A stretch of DNA of 64,000 nucleotides from Paracoccaceae bacterium (GCA_024639125.1 JAHEJA010000012.1:39336-103335), one strand, 5' to 3'; numbered from the stretch's first letter, positions 54,442-64,000 are shown. Numbers and translations are program-made. Notes: a model not told the origin generated them from the letters alone.

Positions 54442-55085
54442 TCGCCAGTAGCGACAAGCTTCCAGTTAAGATCATCCGAACCAAAATCACGCGCAAAGGT
54501 CCAAACATCTTTGTTCTTTTTCGCTTGTTTCGCATCCCCTTCGACTATTTCACCCGCGGCATTTTTCACGACGGATGTCAGTTCGCATGTAAACGACATT
54601 GTGACTTCGGCTTCTTTTGTTGATGTCTCAAAAACCGCATCAACAATTTTGATTTCACGGAACCCCAAGAAATTCGCGTCAATCGACAGCCCCTGTTCAG
54701 AGCGATCCGCAATCGCGGCGTCAAACAATTCTTCGATTTCAGGGGACAAAAGCCAACGTATGTCAGAAATATCACCACGTTCAAACGCCATAAATATCAT
54801 TTCATAAGCGCTTTTGGCTCCGCCCAAAAATTCAGAAACACCAAACGAGGAATCCGCTTTTTTCATTTCCGCCAAGGCAAGCGCGCTTGAACTGCCTTCT
54901 TCGACGTGATCGACGATATCATGATCGGGCCCACCTTCGATAACGCGGAAATCGCGCTCTTTTGGCTGCTGTGGAGCCGTTGTGCTTACTGGTTTTTCAA
55001 AACCATCACGGGTCCCCAAAACACTGCGAAGGCGCAGGATCAGAAACAATGCAATTCCAGCAAGCACCAAAAGTTGTAGGTTCAT
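54438..55085 (-). CDS. timA: Tim44-like membrane-associated protein
   Basis: This 215-residue protein has an N-terminal membrane segment (LLVLAGIALFLILRL) and a C-terminal Tim44-like domain (AYEMIFMAFERGDISDIRWL, with the conserved fold to residue 215). TimA is the alphaproteobacterial relative of mitochondrial Tim44. It may assist membrane protein quality control or export. It is the first gene of the timA-mltA-smr unit, divergent from fxsA. Confidence 0.9.
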   Translation of the reverse strand: MNLQLLVLAGIALFLILRLRSVLGTRDGFEKPVSTTAPQQPKERDFRVIEGGPDHDIVDHVEEGSSSALALAEMKKADSSFGVSEFLGGAKSAYEMIFMAFERGDISDIRWLLSPEIEELFDAAIADRSEQGLSIDANFLGFREIKIVDAVFETSTKEAEVTMSFTCELTSVVKNAAGEIVEGDAKQAKKNKDVWTFARDFGSDDLNWKLVATGE

Positions 55086-55187
55086 AATTTCCTCTTTTCA
55101 GGCAAAGGTAGCAAAAGTCATCTTCCCTATCTATGTAGGTGACACCATATAGCAAGTCCACCTTGCCAACAAAATTAGGAGAGCATT

Positions 55188-55664
55188 ATGTGGCTTTTAG
55201 TACTATTTATAGCTGTTCCAGTCATAGAAATCGGATTATTCATCCAAGTTGGCGGTGCAATCGGGCTATTTCCTACCCTCGCCATTGTTATTTTTACAGC
55301 AATCTTGGGGACGTGGCTGGTCCGTAATCAGGGGCTTTCCGCATTGGCAAGCTTACAATCCAGCTTTTCAAACCTTGAAAATCCGACGGAACCTTTAGCA
55401 CATGGCGCGATGATCCTTTTGGCCGGTGCGCTCCTATTGACGCCGGGGTTTTTCACCGATGCGATCGGGTTCTTATTGTTGACACCTGCGTTTCGCATTC
55501 TTGCATTTAACTATCTAAAAGCTCGGATCAAAGTCGCATCGTTTCAGATGGGGTCAAACGGATTTGACCAAGGCCGACCTAGACAGTCTTCGCAAGATGA
55601 CGTCATTGACGGTGACTACGTGGAAATTCGTGATCACAACCAAAGAGTGAATGACGACCGTTAA
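55188..55664 (+). CDS. fxsA: FxsA-family membrane protein
   Basis: This 158-residue protein has three to four hydrophobic segments with the FxsA pattern: FIAVPVIEIGLFIQVGGAIG at the start and AGALLLTPGFFTDAIGFLLL in the middle. The E. coli protein relieves F-plasmid exclusion of phage T7, but the general role is unknown. AGGAG lies 7 bp before the ATG. It forms a plus-strand pair with secB. Confidence 0.9.
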   Translation: MWLLVLFIAVPVIEIGLFIQVGGAIGLFPTLAIVIFTAILGTWLVRNQGLSALASLQSSFSNLENPTEPLAHGAMILLAGALLLTPGFFTDAIGFLLLTPAFRILAFNYLKARIKVASFQMGSNGFDQGRPRQSSQDDVIDGDYVEIRDHNQRVNDDR

Positions 55665-55724
55665 GGATTGAGGTCAGCAATTTTACCTGCTAACCCTTTT
55701 GCAAATTAATTTTAGGAGATTGAG

Positions 55725-56204
55725 ATGACTGAAGAAGCTCAACCACAAACACCAAGCATGAATGTTCTAGCCCAGTACATTCGCGATATGTCTTTTGAAA
55801 ACATTCTTGCGCAAAAAGGCGCAGATGGCGAAGTTCAGCCAGATGTTCAAGTTCAGGTAAATTTGGATGCAAAGAAACGTGCAACCGAAAACCAATACGA
55901 AGTGGCAATTAAGCTAAAAGTAAATTCAAAATCCAAAGCCAATGACGCACCGCTGTTTATTTTGGAATTGGACTATGCTGGTATTTTCAACATCACTGGC
56001 GTTCCCGACGACCAACTTCACCCGTTTTTGTTGATCGAATGCCCACGTATGTTGTTCCCATTCTTGCGTCGCATCGTGAATGACATCACACGTGATGGCG
56101 GCTTCCCTCCTTTGAACCTAGACACCATCGATTTCTTGCAATTGTATCGCAATGAAATCGCCCGTCGTCAGGCGGAAGAAGCGGCAAAAGAAAAAGCTAA
56201 CTAA
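55725..56204 (+). CDS. secB: Protein-export chaperone SecB
   Basis: This 159-residue cytoplasmic chaperone keeps preproteins unfolded for SecA. Family features are [18 protein letters not shown] [16 protein letters not shown] at residues about 28-42 and the central [20 protein letters not shown] with [15 protein letters not shown] lies upstream. It overlaps the convergent dnaQ by 8 bp. Confidence 0.95.
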   Translation: MTEEAQPQTPSMNVLAQYIRDMSFENILAQKGADGEVQPDVQVQVNLDAKKRATENQYEVAIKLKVNSKSKANDAPLFILELDYAGIFNITGVPDDQLHPFLLIECPRMLFPFLRRIVNDITRDGGFPPLNLDTIDFLQLYRNEIARRQAEEAAKEKAN

Positions 56205-56892
56205 ACTTTTTCCACAAGGCGGCGTCCCCAAGAGATTTTACAAAATCTTGGTGCGCCGCTTTTTCTTGGTCTGTGATCCGAGATGCCAATGCAATCGGGC
56301 GTGGCCTTGGTCGCCATGCTTCTGGTGATCCATGATCCCCTGAACTTGATCCCTGCGACATGCTAAGCCCGAAATCAGGCTGTTTTCCCCCGACCAATTC
56401 CAAATAAACTTCGGCCAGAATTTCAGAATCCAACAACGCGCCGTGTAATGTTCGTGATGTGTTGTCGATATTGAACCGACGGCACAACGCATCTAATGAC
56501 GCAGGAGACCCGGGAAACCGCCGCCGCGCAATTGCCAAGGTGTCGATTGCTTGTTCCCATGGAATTGGGGACTTTTTCACCCACTTTAATTCGGCATTTA
56601 GGAACTTTATATCAAAGGCCGCGTTGTGAATAACAAGCTTGGAATCCGCAATGAAATCGACAAAATCCTGAGCGATATCGGCAAATACGGGTTTATCCCG
56701 AAGGAAGTCATCCCCCAAACCGTGGACTTGAAACGCTTCGTTCGGCATAGATCGTTCTGGGTTGATATATTGGTGATATGTCTTACCGGTCGCAAGGTGG
56801 TTCCACAATTCAACCGCGCCGATTTCCACAATCCGATCACCTGTTTCGGGATCAAAGCCTGTGGTTTCAGTATCTAGAACAATCTCGCGCAT
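56197..56892 (-). CDS. dnaQ: DNA polymerase III epsilon subunit (proofreading exonuclease)
   Basis: This 231-residue DEDDh exonuclease has Exo[16 protein letters not shown] (5-19), Exo[17 protein letters not shown] near 96-110, and Exo[18 protein letters not shown] with the catalytic histidine near 155. It proofreads chromosome replication. It is the last gene of maf-aroE-coaE-dnaQ, one base after coaE. Confidence 0.95.
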   Translation of the reverse strand: MREIVLDTETTGFDPETGDRIVEIGAVELWNHLATGKTYHQYINPERSMPNEAFQVHGLGDDFLRDKPVFADIAQDFVDFIADSKLVIHNAAFDIKFLNAELKWVKKSPIPWEQAIDTLAIARRRFPGSPASLDALCRRFNIDNTSRTLHGALLDSEILAEVYLELVGGKQPDFGLSMSQGSSSGDHGSPEAWRPRPRPIALASRITDQEKAAHQDFVKSLGDAALWKKFS

Positions 56893-56893
56893 T

Positions 56894-57478
56894 TTATTGG
56901 GTCTTTCTTATGGTACGAAGAATATCCTTAACCTGTTGTCGCGCATGTTCCAACGTATCTGTGTGAATTTTATAATCAGACTGGGCAAGCTTGTCTTGGA
57001 TCGGCATTTGCCGTGCTAAAATTTGGTCTAGCTGTTGTTCGGTCATTGTGCCACGCTCAAGAACGCGTTGTTTTTGGAGGCTGGCGTCTACATAAACAGT
57101 AACAACAGCATCCATCAAAGCATTACCGCCTGTTTCAAACAGCAAAGGGATATCCAAAACCACAATGTCTGATGTGGCGGTTTCGATAAAACGCGTACGA
57201 TCTGCGGCGACCAGCGGATGAACAATGTCTTCTAATACTTTGAACAATGACGGATCATTGGTCAAAAGCTGTTTTAATTTTTCTCTTGAAACGTGTTCAT
57301 TTTCAATGGCTTGGGGTAGGGTGGTGCGAAACTGTTCCACCGCTGCGCCACCCTTGGCATATAAGTGATGAACACAAGCATCTGCATCCCACACGTCACA
57401 CCCTTCGGCTTGGAATAACGTGGCGGTCGTTGACTTTCCCATGCCGATTGACCCTGTTAACCCAAGCTTGAATGTCAT
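56894..57478 (-). CDS. coaE: Dephospho-CoA kinase
   Basis: This 194-residue P-loop kinase carries out the last step of coenzyme A synthesis. The P-loop [14 protein letters not shown] lies at residues 9-22, and ValAspAla-type lid features [11 protein letters not shown] are near 34. It overlaps aroE by 4 bp. Confidence 0.95.
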   Translation of the reverse strand: MTFKLGLTGSIGMGKSTTATLFQAEGCDVWDADACVHHLYAKGGAAVEQFRTTLPQAIENEHVSREKLKQLLTNDPSLFKVLEDIVHPLVAADRTRFIETATSDIVVLDIPLLFETGGNALMDAVVTVYVDASLQKQRVLERGTMTEQQLDQILARQMPIQDKLAQSDYKIHTDTLEHARQQVKDILRTIRKTQ

Positions 57479-58308
57479 GACAAAAGCAAATGTCTAATGC
57501 TGTCATCCACAATAGGCCGCTGTCCAAACCAGCGTTCAAATCCGGGAACAGCTTGGTAAATCAGCATCCCCAAACCATCCACTGTTTTACATCCGGCAGC
57601 CTTGGCAGTTTTCAGCAATGTCGTTTCAAGCGGAGTATAGACGATATCTGTAACCAATGTTTCTGGGCGCAATCCATCCAAATTCAGGGTAAGGTCCGCT
57701 TTGCCTTCCATGCCTAATGACGTGGTATTAACCAGCGTTAGCGCACCTTCGATATAACTTGGGACTTTGACCCAATCGACGACGGTTACACGGGCACCAA
57801 AATCATCCCGCAATTGATCCGCACGTGCCCGCGTTCGATTTGACAAGATAATTTCAGGTACACCAACATCAAGCAAAGCCGCTAAAATTGCCCGCGACGC
57901 GCCACCAGCGCCAAGCACCAAAGCCGGGCCAGCATTCGGTTGCCAATCTGGTTCTGATTGGCGAATATTTTCTATAAATCCAAACCCGTCCGTATTATCA
58001 GCAAAGAAACCACCGCTGTCGCGAAACGTCAAAGTGTTTGCCGCCCCAATGATAGCTGCGCGATCCGATATGGACTCTGCTAAAGACATTACCGCTTGTT
58101 TATGCGGAATCGTAACATTTGCGCCAACAAACCCCATTTTTGGCAACATTTTTAATACGTCGGGAAGGTCATCAATGGAAACATCAATCGGGATATAGTG
58201 CCCCTTGAGCCCAAGCTGTTTTAACCATGCCCCGTGCAACATCGGGGATTTAGAATGTGCAATCGGGCTTCCTAAAACAGCGACCAACGGAATTTTTGGT
58301 AATGTCAT
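57475..58308 (-). CDS. aroE: Shikimate dehydrogenase
   Basis: This 277-residue NADP-dependent enzyme reduces 3-dehydroshikimate to shikimate. It has the substrate site SPIAHSKSPMLH (14-25), the catalytic lysine in VTIPHKQAV (near 71), and the nucleotide loop LGAGGASRAILAALL. It overlaps maf and coaE by 4 bp each. Confidence 0.95.
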   Translation of the reverse strand: MTLPKIPLVAVLGSPIAHSKSPMLHGAWLKQLGLKGHYIPIDVSIDDLPDVLKMLPKMGFVGANVTIPHKQAVMSLAESISDRAAIIGAANTLTFRDSGGFFADNTDGFGFIENIRQSEPDWQPNAGPALVLGAGGASRAILAALLDVGVPEIILSNRTRARADQLRDDFGARVTVVDWVKVPSYIEGALTLVNTTSLGMEGKADLTLNLDGLRPETLVTDIVYTPLETTLLKTAKAAGCKTVDGLGMLIYQAVPGFERWFGQRPIVDDSIRHLLLS

Positions 58309-58904
58309 GTCTTAAGTATCCCTCTTAGAACCAAGTAATTCACAATCTGAAACAGTGGTATTCCTAATACGTCGAAATAATCACCGTCTATTTTAGTAAA
58401 TAGACGGCTTCCTTCTTTTTCAAGCTGATAGCCACCGACACAATACTGCACTTCATCCCAGTTACGATCAATATAAGCCTGTATATAAGCATCAGAAAGC
58501 GCGCGCATATAAAGACGGGCAACACCGACATGACGCCAAACAGGTTTGCTATCTTCGTAAATGACGGCTGCCGACATCAAAAAATGTCTCTGACCACTCA
58601 AAAGATTTAGATGTTCTTTAAGATTGTCTTTGGATGTTGGTTTTTGCAAGATTTGGCCGTCTATTGCCAATACTTGATCGCACCCCAATACCACACGACC
58701 AGGATTCTTATCGCTAATTTTTCTGGCTTTAAATTCCGCCAAGGTATCGGCAATGTCCCTAGGCTGCGCTTTGTCAGCTATCAAGGACCGCAAGATCATA
58801 TCTTCGTCAACCATCGGCTTGATAATCTCATGATCGACGCAAGCATTTGTTAACACTTCAGACCTAATCTTGGATCCAGAAGCTAATATGATAGGCTGTG
58901 ACAT
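58305..58904 (-). CDS. maf: Maf-type nucleotide pyrophosphatase
   Basis: This 199-residue protein has the Maf signature ILASGSKIRSEVLTNA (6-21), VLGCDQVLAIDGQIL near 71-85 and a central SAAVIYEDSKPVW. Maf proteins hydrolyse modified or canonical NTPs (for example dTTP/UTP) to monophosphates, for house-cleaning of nucleotide pools. It is the first gene of the maf-aroE-coaE-dnaQ operon and borders the presumed origin. Confidence 0.92.
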   Translation of the reverse strand: MSQPIILASGSKIRSEVLTNACVDHEIIKPMVDEDMILRSLIADKAQPRDIADTLAEFKARKISDKNPGRVVLGCDQVLAIDGQILQKPTSKDNLKEHLNLLSGQRHFLMSAAVIYEDSKPVWRHVGVARLYMRALSDAYIQAYIDRNWDEVQYCVGGYQLEKEGSRLFTKIDGDYFDVLGIPLFQIVNYLVLRGILKT

Positions 58905-59289
58905 GTACTTTCGTCCGTGTGTATAAATCCGAGGATAAATTATTTACGTTCTCGTGGGCGATCTGTGCGTAACTTGACCATTTTCAAGCTATCCATAATG
59001 TCACCCCTGTTTCAAGGTTAGATACCTTGTTTCATACACTGTGGAAAAGGAAAAGTTTTGGTTCCAGCTTTGGTTGATAACTAGTCCTACTATGGTATTT
59101 TTAGAACATTTTTTTGAACCAAGTACCTGATATTAAATCAATTTTAAAAAACAGCTGAATACCATAATATTGTGGATAACTTGGGGTAGGAAATTTAATC
59201 CACAGAAATGCTGATCCCTACAAAATAATCATCTTTCTTAAATATATATATTTATTTATATAGTATGCGACGAAACACTAGGATCAAAA
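58905..59289. other. Likely chromosomal replication origin (oriC)
   Basis: This 385-bp gene-free AT-rich gap separates divergently oriented gene blocks. It holds a perfect DnaA box TGTGGATAA (59171-59179, reverse of TTATCCACA), a consensus-fitting variant TGTGGAAAA (59040-59048), a one-mismatch box TAATCCACA (59196-59204), and an AT tract at about 59238-59265. The maf-aroE-coaE-dnaQ side and the hemJ-rho-mnmE-mnmG side are the flanks seen around alphaproteobacterial origins. A CtrA box and a nearby parS add support. The promoters of maf and hemJ must also lie here. Confidence 0.7.
59133..59147. promoter_or_regulatory. CtrA-box-like site TTAA-N7-TTAA in the presumed origin
   Basis: TTAA, seven bases, TTAA is a full match to the CtrA full-site consensus. 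It lies between two DnaA-like boxes. In Caulobacter such sites repress replication initiation. In an AT-rich region chance occurrence is possible. Confidence 0.45.
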
Positions 59290-59739
59290 ATGTATGATTT
59301 TCTATTGATACTTTATCCTTGGATTAAATCATTACATGTCATGGCTGTTCTATCATGGATGGCTGGATTGTTTTACCTACCTCGGTTGTTTGTCTATCAC
59401 GTTGAAAAAGCCACAATTGGTGATCAATTGGATCAGACCTTTCAAATCATGGAACAAAAGCTTTTTAGGTTCATTATGCACCCAGCAATGCTTGTTGCTT
59501 GGGGGTGTGGTGTTATCATGGTCATTACTCCTGGTGTGATTGATTGGTCTGCTATTTGGCCATGGAGCAAGCTTGTTGGAATTCTGGTTATGACATGGTT
59601 CCACGTCTGGCTAGGACGCAAGCGCGTAGATTTTGAAACAGGGTCAAATACGTTAACTGGGCGCCAGTATCGGCTTATGAACGAAGTCCCAACCTTGGCT
59701 ATGGTTGTTATTGTTCTTTCTGTTATCGTTAAATTCTAA
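59290..59739 (+). CDS. hemJ: Protoporphyrinogen oxidase HemJ
   Basis: This 149-residue membrane protein has four hydrophobic segments and HemJ markers: the conserved histidine in WIKSLHVMAVLSWMAGLFYL, LPRLFVYHVE, and RFIMHPAMLVAWGCG. It oxidises protoporphyrinogen IX to protoporphyrin IX in haem synthesis. It is the first plus-strand gene on the right of the presumed origin. Confidence 0.93.
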   Translation: MYDFLLILYPWIKSLHVMAVLSWMAGLFYLPRLFVYHVEKATIGDQLDQTFQIMEQKLFRFIMHPAMLVAWGCGVIMVITPGVIDWSAIWPWSKLVGILVMTWFHVWLGRKRVDFETGSNTLTGRQYRLMNEVPTLAMVVIVLSVIVKF

Positions 59740-59754
59740 GAATTATTGACTCTG

Positions 59755-59771
59755 ATACGATTACCTCGTAT
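59755..59771. promoter_or_regulatory. Inverted repeat in the rho leader
   Basis: ATACGA and TCGTAT form a perfect 6-bp inverted repeat with a 5-bp centre 75 bp before rho. A second short palindrome, GCTCGTCCGAGC, follows. They could be a hemJ terminator or a rho leader element. Confidence 0.3.
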
Positions 59772-59845
59772 GCCAATCCCAAGCTCGTCCGAGCCCAAAT
59801 TCTCCATTTTATATCGTCAATTTATTTGGCACCTGAGGACTACGC

Positions 59846-61117
59846 ATGACTATTGAACGTCTAAACCTTGCTGATTTGAAATCCAAAAGCCCAAAAGATT
59901 TGCTTTCCATGGCAGAGGAGCTTGAGATTGAAAACGCATCCACGATGCGCAAGGGTGAAATGATGTTCCAAATCTTGCGTGAACGCGCAGATGAAGGGTG
60001 GGAAATTTCGGGTGATGGTGTTCTAGAAGTCTTGCAAGATGGGTTCGGATTTTTGCGGTCTCCAGAAGCAAACTATTTGCCTGGTCCTGATGATATTTAT
60101 GTTTCTCCGGATATGCTTCGCAAATTTTCTTTGCGTACTGGTGACACAATCGAAGGTGTAATAACGGCCCCAGATGATAATGAGCGTTATTTTGCTTTGG
60201 TGAATGTGGCAAAAATCAACTTTGAAGATCCAGAGCGGACGCGTCATAAGGTTGCCTTTGACAACTTGACGCCTTTGTACCCCGATGAACGTCTGAAAAT
60301 GGAAATAGAGGACCCAACAGTCAAAGATCGCTCTGCGCGTATCATCGACCTTGTTGCACCCATCGGTAAAGGCCAGCGTTCATTGATCGTGGCGCCCCCT
60401 AGAACAGGTAAAACAGTTCTCTTGCAGAATATCGCCCACAGCATCGAAAAGAACCACCCAGAGTGCTATTTGATCGTTCTCTTGATAGATGAACGCCCAG
60501 AAGAAGTAACCGACATGCAGCGCTCTGTTAAAGGCGAAGTTATCTCGTCCACGTTTGACGAGCCAGCGACTCGCCACGTTGCTGTTTCTGAAATGGTGAT
60601 CGAAAAAGCCAAGCGTTTGGTGGAACACAAACGCGACGTTGTTATTTTGCTAGACTCAATTACACGTCTTGGTCGCGCATTTAACACCGTCATTCCATCA
60701 TCCGGTAAGGTTTTGACCGGTGGTGTCGATGCGAACGCCTTGCAGCGTCCAAAACGTTTCTTTGGTGCGGCTCGTAACATCGAAGAAGGTGGTTCTTTGA
60801 CCATCATTTCGACCGCGTTGATCGATACTGGGTCTCGTATGGACGAAGTTATCTTTGAAGAATTCAAAGGAACGGGCAACTCGGAAATTATTCTGGATCG
60901 TAAAGTTGCAGATAAACGTGTCTTCCCGGCGATTGATATTCTTAAGTCTGGCACTCGAAAAGAAGAGCTGTTGGTTGATAAGCTTGATCTTCAGAAAACA
61001 TTCGTTCTGCGCCGTATCTTGAACCCGATGGGAACAACGGATGCGGTTGAATTCTTGATTTCCAAGTTGAAGCAAACCAAAACGAACAGCGAGTTCTTTG
61101 ATTCAATGAATACATAA
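59846..61117 (+). CDS. rho: Transcription termination factor Rho
   Basis: This 423-residue hexameric RNA helicase ends transcription at Rho-dependent sites. Features in order: N-terminal helix bundle, RNA-binding cold-shock fold with [20 protein letters not shown] (about 67-86, quoted at the length limit), P-loop APPRTGKT near 182, Walker [16 protein letters not shown], and the Q/R-loop region. The C-terminus matches the family ([15 protein letters not shown]). mnmE follows 26 bp later. Confidence 0.97.
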   Translation: MTIERLNLADLKSKSPKDLLSMAEELEIENASTMRKGEMMFQILRERADEGWEISGDGVLEVLQDGFGFLRSPEANYLPGPDDIYVSPDMLRKFSLRTGDTIEGVITAPDDNERYFALVNVAKINFEDPERTRHKVAFDNLTPLYPDERLKMEIEDPTVKDRSARIIDLVAPIGKGQRSLIVAPPRTGKTVLLQNIAHSIEKNHPECYLIVLLIDERPEEVTDMQRSVKGEVISSTFDEPATRHVAVSEMVIEKAKRLVEHKRDVVILLDSITRLGRAFNTVIPSSGKVLTGGVDANALQRPKRFFGAARNIEEGGSLTIISTALIDTGSRMDEVIFEEFKGTGNSEIILDRKVADKRVFPAIDILKSGTRKEELLVDKLDLQKTFVLRRILNPMGTTDAVEFLISKLKQTKTNSEFFDSMNT

Positions 61118-61143
61118 ACAGTTCCCTGAAAGGGGGTGTTTTC

Positions 61144-62430
61144 ATGGATACAATTTTCGCTTTAGCTACGGCGCAAGGAAAAGCGGGCGTTTCAATTGTC
61201 CGTATTTCTGGCGCTTTGGCATTTGATGTATGTCATGCGCTTTCGGGTTGTTTGCCGGAACCTCGTGTGGCGACGTTAAAAACGATCAAAAAACGCGATG
61301 GTGAATTTATTGATCGAGCTGTTCTTTTGACTTTCCAAGCGCCGGCTAGCTTTACCGGCGAGGATGTTTTGGAATTGCATTTACATGGATCCATCGCAGT
61401 TGTTCGGGCTGTCATGAGCTATCTATCTGATTTCAAAGGACTTCGTCTGGCGGAACCGGGTGAATTCACGCGGCGGGCCTTGGAAAATGGTCAGCTGGAT
61501 ATTGCGCGGGTCGAAGGTTTAGCTGACCTAATCGATTCAGAAACAGAAGCTCAAAGAAAACAAGCACTTAGAACGCTTTCTGGGGATCTAGGTGTGAAAG
61601 CAAAACAGTGGCGAACCGATTTAATTCGTGCCGCTGCATTATTAGAAGCAACCATTGATTTTGCAGACGAAGATGTTCCAGTCGATGTTAGTCCAGAGGT
61701 AGATGACCTTTTGACCAAAACATTGGCGACACTAAAAACCGAAGTCAAAGGGGCAGCGGTTGCTGAACGTATTCGCACAGGTTTTGTTGTGGCAATTGTT
61801 GGTGCGCCAAATGTGGGAAAATCCACTCTGCTCAACGCACTCGCAGGCCGAGACGCGGCAATTACATCCGAAATAGCCGGCACTACGCGTGACGTCATCG
61901 AAGTTCAGATGGACATAAAAGGGTTACCAGTCACAGTTGTTGATACTGCTGGTGTTCGCGAAACAGATGATATCGTCGAAACGCTTGGTATTGAAAAAGC
62001 AATTCAAAAGGCAAGTGATTCGGATATCGCGGTTTATTTGACCGAAACGGGCATGCTTCCAGTTGGCTTGACCGCCCGAGTTCAAGATTTAGTCCTGCGG
62101 TCCAAGGGTGATTTGAACAGTGATCCCAACGCGATTTCTGGTAAGACAGGGCAGGGTGTTGATAGTTTAATTAACAAAATACATGACTATCTACAAAAAC
62201 TATCCCAAGATGTTGGGGTAGCAACGCGCGAACGCCACCGTATTGCCCTGCAGAGATCTGTTGAGAACTTAGCCACCGCTCAAGGAATTCTTTCTCTTGG
62301 GCCCGATCAATACGAAATTTGTTCTGAGGAAATTCGAAGTGGTATACGTGCTTTGGATAGTTTAATTGGCCACGTTGATGTAGAATCAATATTGGATGAA
62401 ATTTTTTCTAGTTTTTGCCTTGGTAAGTAG
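61144..62430 (+). CDS. mnmE: tRNA modification GTPase MnmE
   Basis: This 428-residue GTPase works with MnmG to install the cmnm5 group at U34 of some tRNAs. It has the N-terminal folate-binding domain (MDTIFALATAQGKAGVSIVR at its start), a helical domain, G domain with P-loop GAPNVGKST near 221, DTAG switch, and the C-terminal Cys motif FCLGK with Cys at 426. It lies between rho and mnmG. A parS site follows 5 bp after the stop. Confidence 0.96.
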   Translation: MDTIFALATAQGKAGVSIVRISGALAFDVCHALSGCLPEPRVATLKTIKKRDGEFIDRAVLLTFQAPASFTGEDVLELHLHGSIAVVRAVMSYLSDFKGLRLAEPGEFTRRALENGQLDIARVEGLADLIDSETEAQRKQALRTLSGDLGVKAKQWRTDLIRAAALLEATIDFADEDVPVDVSPEVDDLLTKTLATLKTEVKGAAVAERIRTGFVVAIVGAPNVGKSTLLNALAGRDAAITSEIAGTTRDVIEVQMDIKGLPVTVVDTAGVRETDDIVETLGIEKAIQKASDSDIAVYLTETGMLPVGLTARVQDLVLRSKGDLNSDPNAISGKTGQGVDSLINKIHDYLQKLSQDVGVATRERHRIALQRSVENLATAQGILSLGPDQYEICSEEIRSGIRALDSLIGHVDVESILDEIFSSFCLGK

Positions 62431-62434
62431 GGAG

Positions 62435-62450
62435 TGTTTCACGTGAAACA
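62435..62450. other. parS centromere-like site overlapping the mnmG start
   Basis: TGTTTCACGTGAAACA is a perfect 16-bp palindrome identical to the parS consensus bound by chromosomal ParB. It fills the gap between mnmE and mnmG, and the mnmG GTG start codon (62443) is its central GTG. It lies about 3.3 kb from the presumed oriC, as expected for parS. Confidence 0.9.
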
Positions 62451-64000
62451 TTTTGATGTCATAGTTGTGGGTGGCGGACATGCTGGATGCGAAGCTGCGG
62501 CCGCGTCAGCACGGATGGGTGTTAACACCGCTCTTGTAACCATGAGGTTTCAAGATTTGGGCGTAATGTCTTGTAATCCGGCTATTGGTGGATTGGGTAA
62601 AGGCCATTTAGTCAGAGAAATCGATGCACTTGATGGTATTATGGGAATTGCAGCGGACAAGTCGGGAATACAATTCCGTTTGCTAAATCGCAAAAAGGGC
62701 CCAGCAGTCCAAGGACCACGGGCACAGGCAGATAGAAAACTATATCGTTCTGCAATTCAGGAAACCTTAGTAAGCCAACCAAATCTAACGATCATTGAAG
62801 GCGAGGTCGTAGATTTCCTTGGAACTGAGACCTGTATTCAAGGCGTCAGGTTGGCTGACGATTCAATGCTTGAATCCGGTTCTGTAATTTTAACGACCGG
62901 AACATTTTTGCGCGGAATTATACATATTGGGGATGTAAAAAAATCGGGTGGCCGAATGGGTGACAACCCATCCATCCGATTGGCCGAGCGGATCGACAGC
63001 TATAAGTTGCCCTTGGGGCGATTAAAGACGGGCACACCCCCAAGGTTGGATGGTCGTACAATCAACTGGGAAATACTGGATTCGCAGCCAGGTGATGACG
63101 ATCCGGTTATGTTTTCCTTTATGTCAAAATCCCCGTATGTTCGGCAGATATCCTGCGGAATTACGCACACGAATTCTGAAACGCATGACATTATTCGAAG
63201 CAATTTAGATCGATCCGCGATGTATGGAGGGCATATAGAGGGTGTAGGCCCCCGATATTGTCCATCGATCGAGGATAAGGTGGTTCGTTTTTCAGATAAG
63301 GACTCGCACCAAGTATTTTTGGAACCTGAAGGGATAGATGATCACACCATTTATCCGAACGGCATTTCCACATCGCTACCGATTGATGTCCAAGATCGAT
63401 ATATTCATTCGATAGTAGGTTTAGAAAACACCAAAATCCTACAGCCTGGATATGCTATTGAATATGATTACGTTGATCCGCGTGCTCTGGATATGACCCT
63501 CGCCCTGAAAGGCGTCAAAGGGCTTTACTTTGCTGGGCAAATCAACGGAACGACCGGCTACGAAGAGGCCGCAGCCCAAGGTCTGGTTGCAGGGTTGAAT
63601 GCAGCTAATGAAGCACTCGGTCGAGATAAGGTTATTTTTTCCCGCTCGGAAAGCTACATTGGTGTTATGATTGACGACCTTACGACGCGTGGTGTTAGCG
63701 AACCTTATCGTATGTTTACGTCCCGTGCTGAATTCCGGTTATCTCTTCGAGCTGATAATGCCGATCAGCGTTTAACCCAACGTGGTATTGATATCGGTTG
63801 CGTAGGCAGCGTTCGTGCGGCGTATTTCCATGATAGGCTTTCAAAATTAACCAAATGTAAGTCTCTGTTAGAGGAAAAAACATACTCCCCAAAGGAGCTT
63901 TCTACGTTTGGTATTAGTGTTAACCAAGATGGCAGCCGTAGAAATCTGTTCCAAGTTTTAGCGTTCCCAGAAGTAAGTTTTGAGCAGATACGCAATGTGA
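62443..64000 (+). CDS. mnmG: tRNA uridine 5-carboxymethylaminomethyl modification enzyme MnmG (partial)
   Basis: The frame is open to the right edge (519 codons). It begins at a GTG ([19 protein letters not shown]) with the FAD-binding [10 protein letters not shown]. Further on are [33 protein letters not shown], and [20 protein letters not shown], all typical of MnmG. With MnmE it modifies U34 of tRNA using FAD, NADH and 5,10-methylene-THF. About 100 residues are missing at the C-terminus. The start codon lies inside the parS palindrome, with AGGGAG upstream (62429-62434). Confidence 0.95.
   Translation, partial: MKHFDVIVVGGGHAGCEAAAASARMGVNTALVTMRFQDLGVMSCNPAIGGLGKGHLVREIDALDGIMGIAADKSGIQFRLLNRKKGPAVQGPRAQADRKLYRSAIQETLVSQPNLTIIEGEVVDFLGTETCIQGVRLADDSMLESGSVILTTGTFLRGIIHIGDVKKSGGRMGDNPSIRLAERIDSYKLPLGRLKTGTPPRLDGRTINWEILDSQPGDDDPVMFSFMSKSPYVRQISCGITHTNSETHDIIRSNLDRSAMYGGHIEGVGPRYCPSIEDKVVRFSDKDSHQVFLEPEGIDDHTIYPNGISTSLPIDVQDRYIHSIVGLENTKILQPGYAIEYDYVDPRALDMTLALKGVKGLYFAGQINGTTGYEEAAAQGLVAGLNAANEALGRDKVIFSRSESYIGVMIDDLTTRGVSEPYRMFTSRAEFRLSLRADNADQRLTQRGIDIGCVGSVRAAYFHDRLSKLTKCKSLLEEKTYSPKELSTFGISVNQDGSRRNLFQVLAFPEVSFEQIRNV

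Overview
The window is chromosomal DNA of an alphaproteobacterium of the order Rhodobacterales, in the Roseobacter group. The evidence is the gene order maf-aroE-coaE-dnaQ / secB-fxsA / timA-mltA-smr next to hemJ-rho-mnmE-mnmG, the Rhodobacterales-type sitABCD and deoC-ALDH16 pairs, and protein sequences of roseobacter character. Base composition is moderate. No rRNA, tRNA, CRISPR array or insertion sequence was recognised. Genus and species cannot be fixed from the sequence alone.

Layout. 1-4920: end of hslU, an MFS transporter, and a thiamine uptake operon thiBPQ (minus strand) behind a TPP riboswitch. 4921-6934: an AT-rich insertion carrying a retron-type reverse transcriptase fused to a trypsin-like serine protease, with a structured, gene-free leader that is a candidate msr-msd RNA. 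6935-16454: aroC, an EamA transporter, a HU protein, amn, a VOC protein, a class II aldolase-like protein and a sitABCD Mn/Zn uptake operon. 16455-30822: deoC with an ALDH16-type dehydrogenase, a lytic transglycosylase, rnr, a DUF2064 transferase, dapE, a HAD protein, an orphan N-terminal-HTH LuxR protein, dapD, a LOG protein, rpe, a thioredoxin-like protein and gph. 30972-52839: a large alcohol-oxidation island. It holds a form II coxGSLM oxidoreductase, a cytochrome c and a XoxJ-like binding protein, an ABC module like the lanthanide importers linked to PQQ alcohol dehydrogenases (binding protein, beta-propeller, ATPase, permease), a second NrtA/SsuA-type ABC system split in two, a PQQ alcohol dehydrogenase with the lanthanide Asp-x-Asp signature, a LuxR-type response regulator, a FIST protein, a hybrid histidine kinase, and a NosR-like flavoprotein with ApbE. 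52823-58904: housekeeping genes. 58905-59289: gene-free, AT-rich, with DnaA-like boxes and a CtrA box, the likely chromosomal replication origin. 59290-64000: hemJ, rho, mnmE and the start of mnmG, with a perfect 16-bp parS palindrome over the mnmG start codon.

How the parts work together. In the alcohol island, periplasmic oxidation by the PQQ enzyme would feed electrons to the PedF-like cytochrome. The ABC module would supply lanthanide or cofactor, and the FIST/kinase/regulator set would sense conditions, as in the exa/ped loci of Pseudomonas. A recurring CGACC-containing motif in front of several transcription units is a candidate shared operator. The cox-like genes follow the cytochrome on the same strand with small gaps and may belong to the same operon.

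The most novel item is the RT-protease retron. It is a self-contained candidate anti-phage system whose effector is a protease fused to the polymerase. All catalytic residues of both enzymes are present, as are the retron-specific NAxxH and VTG motifs.
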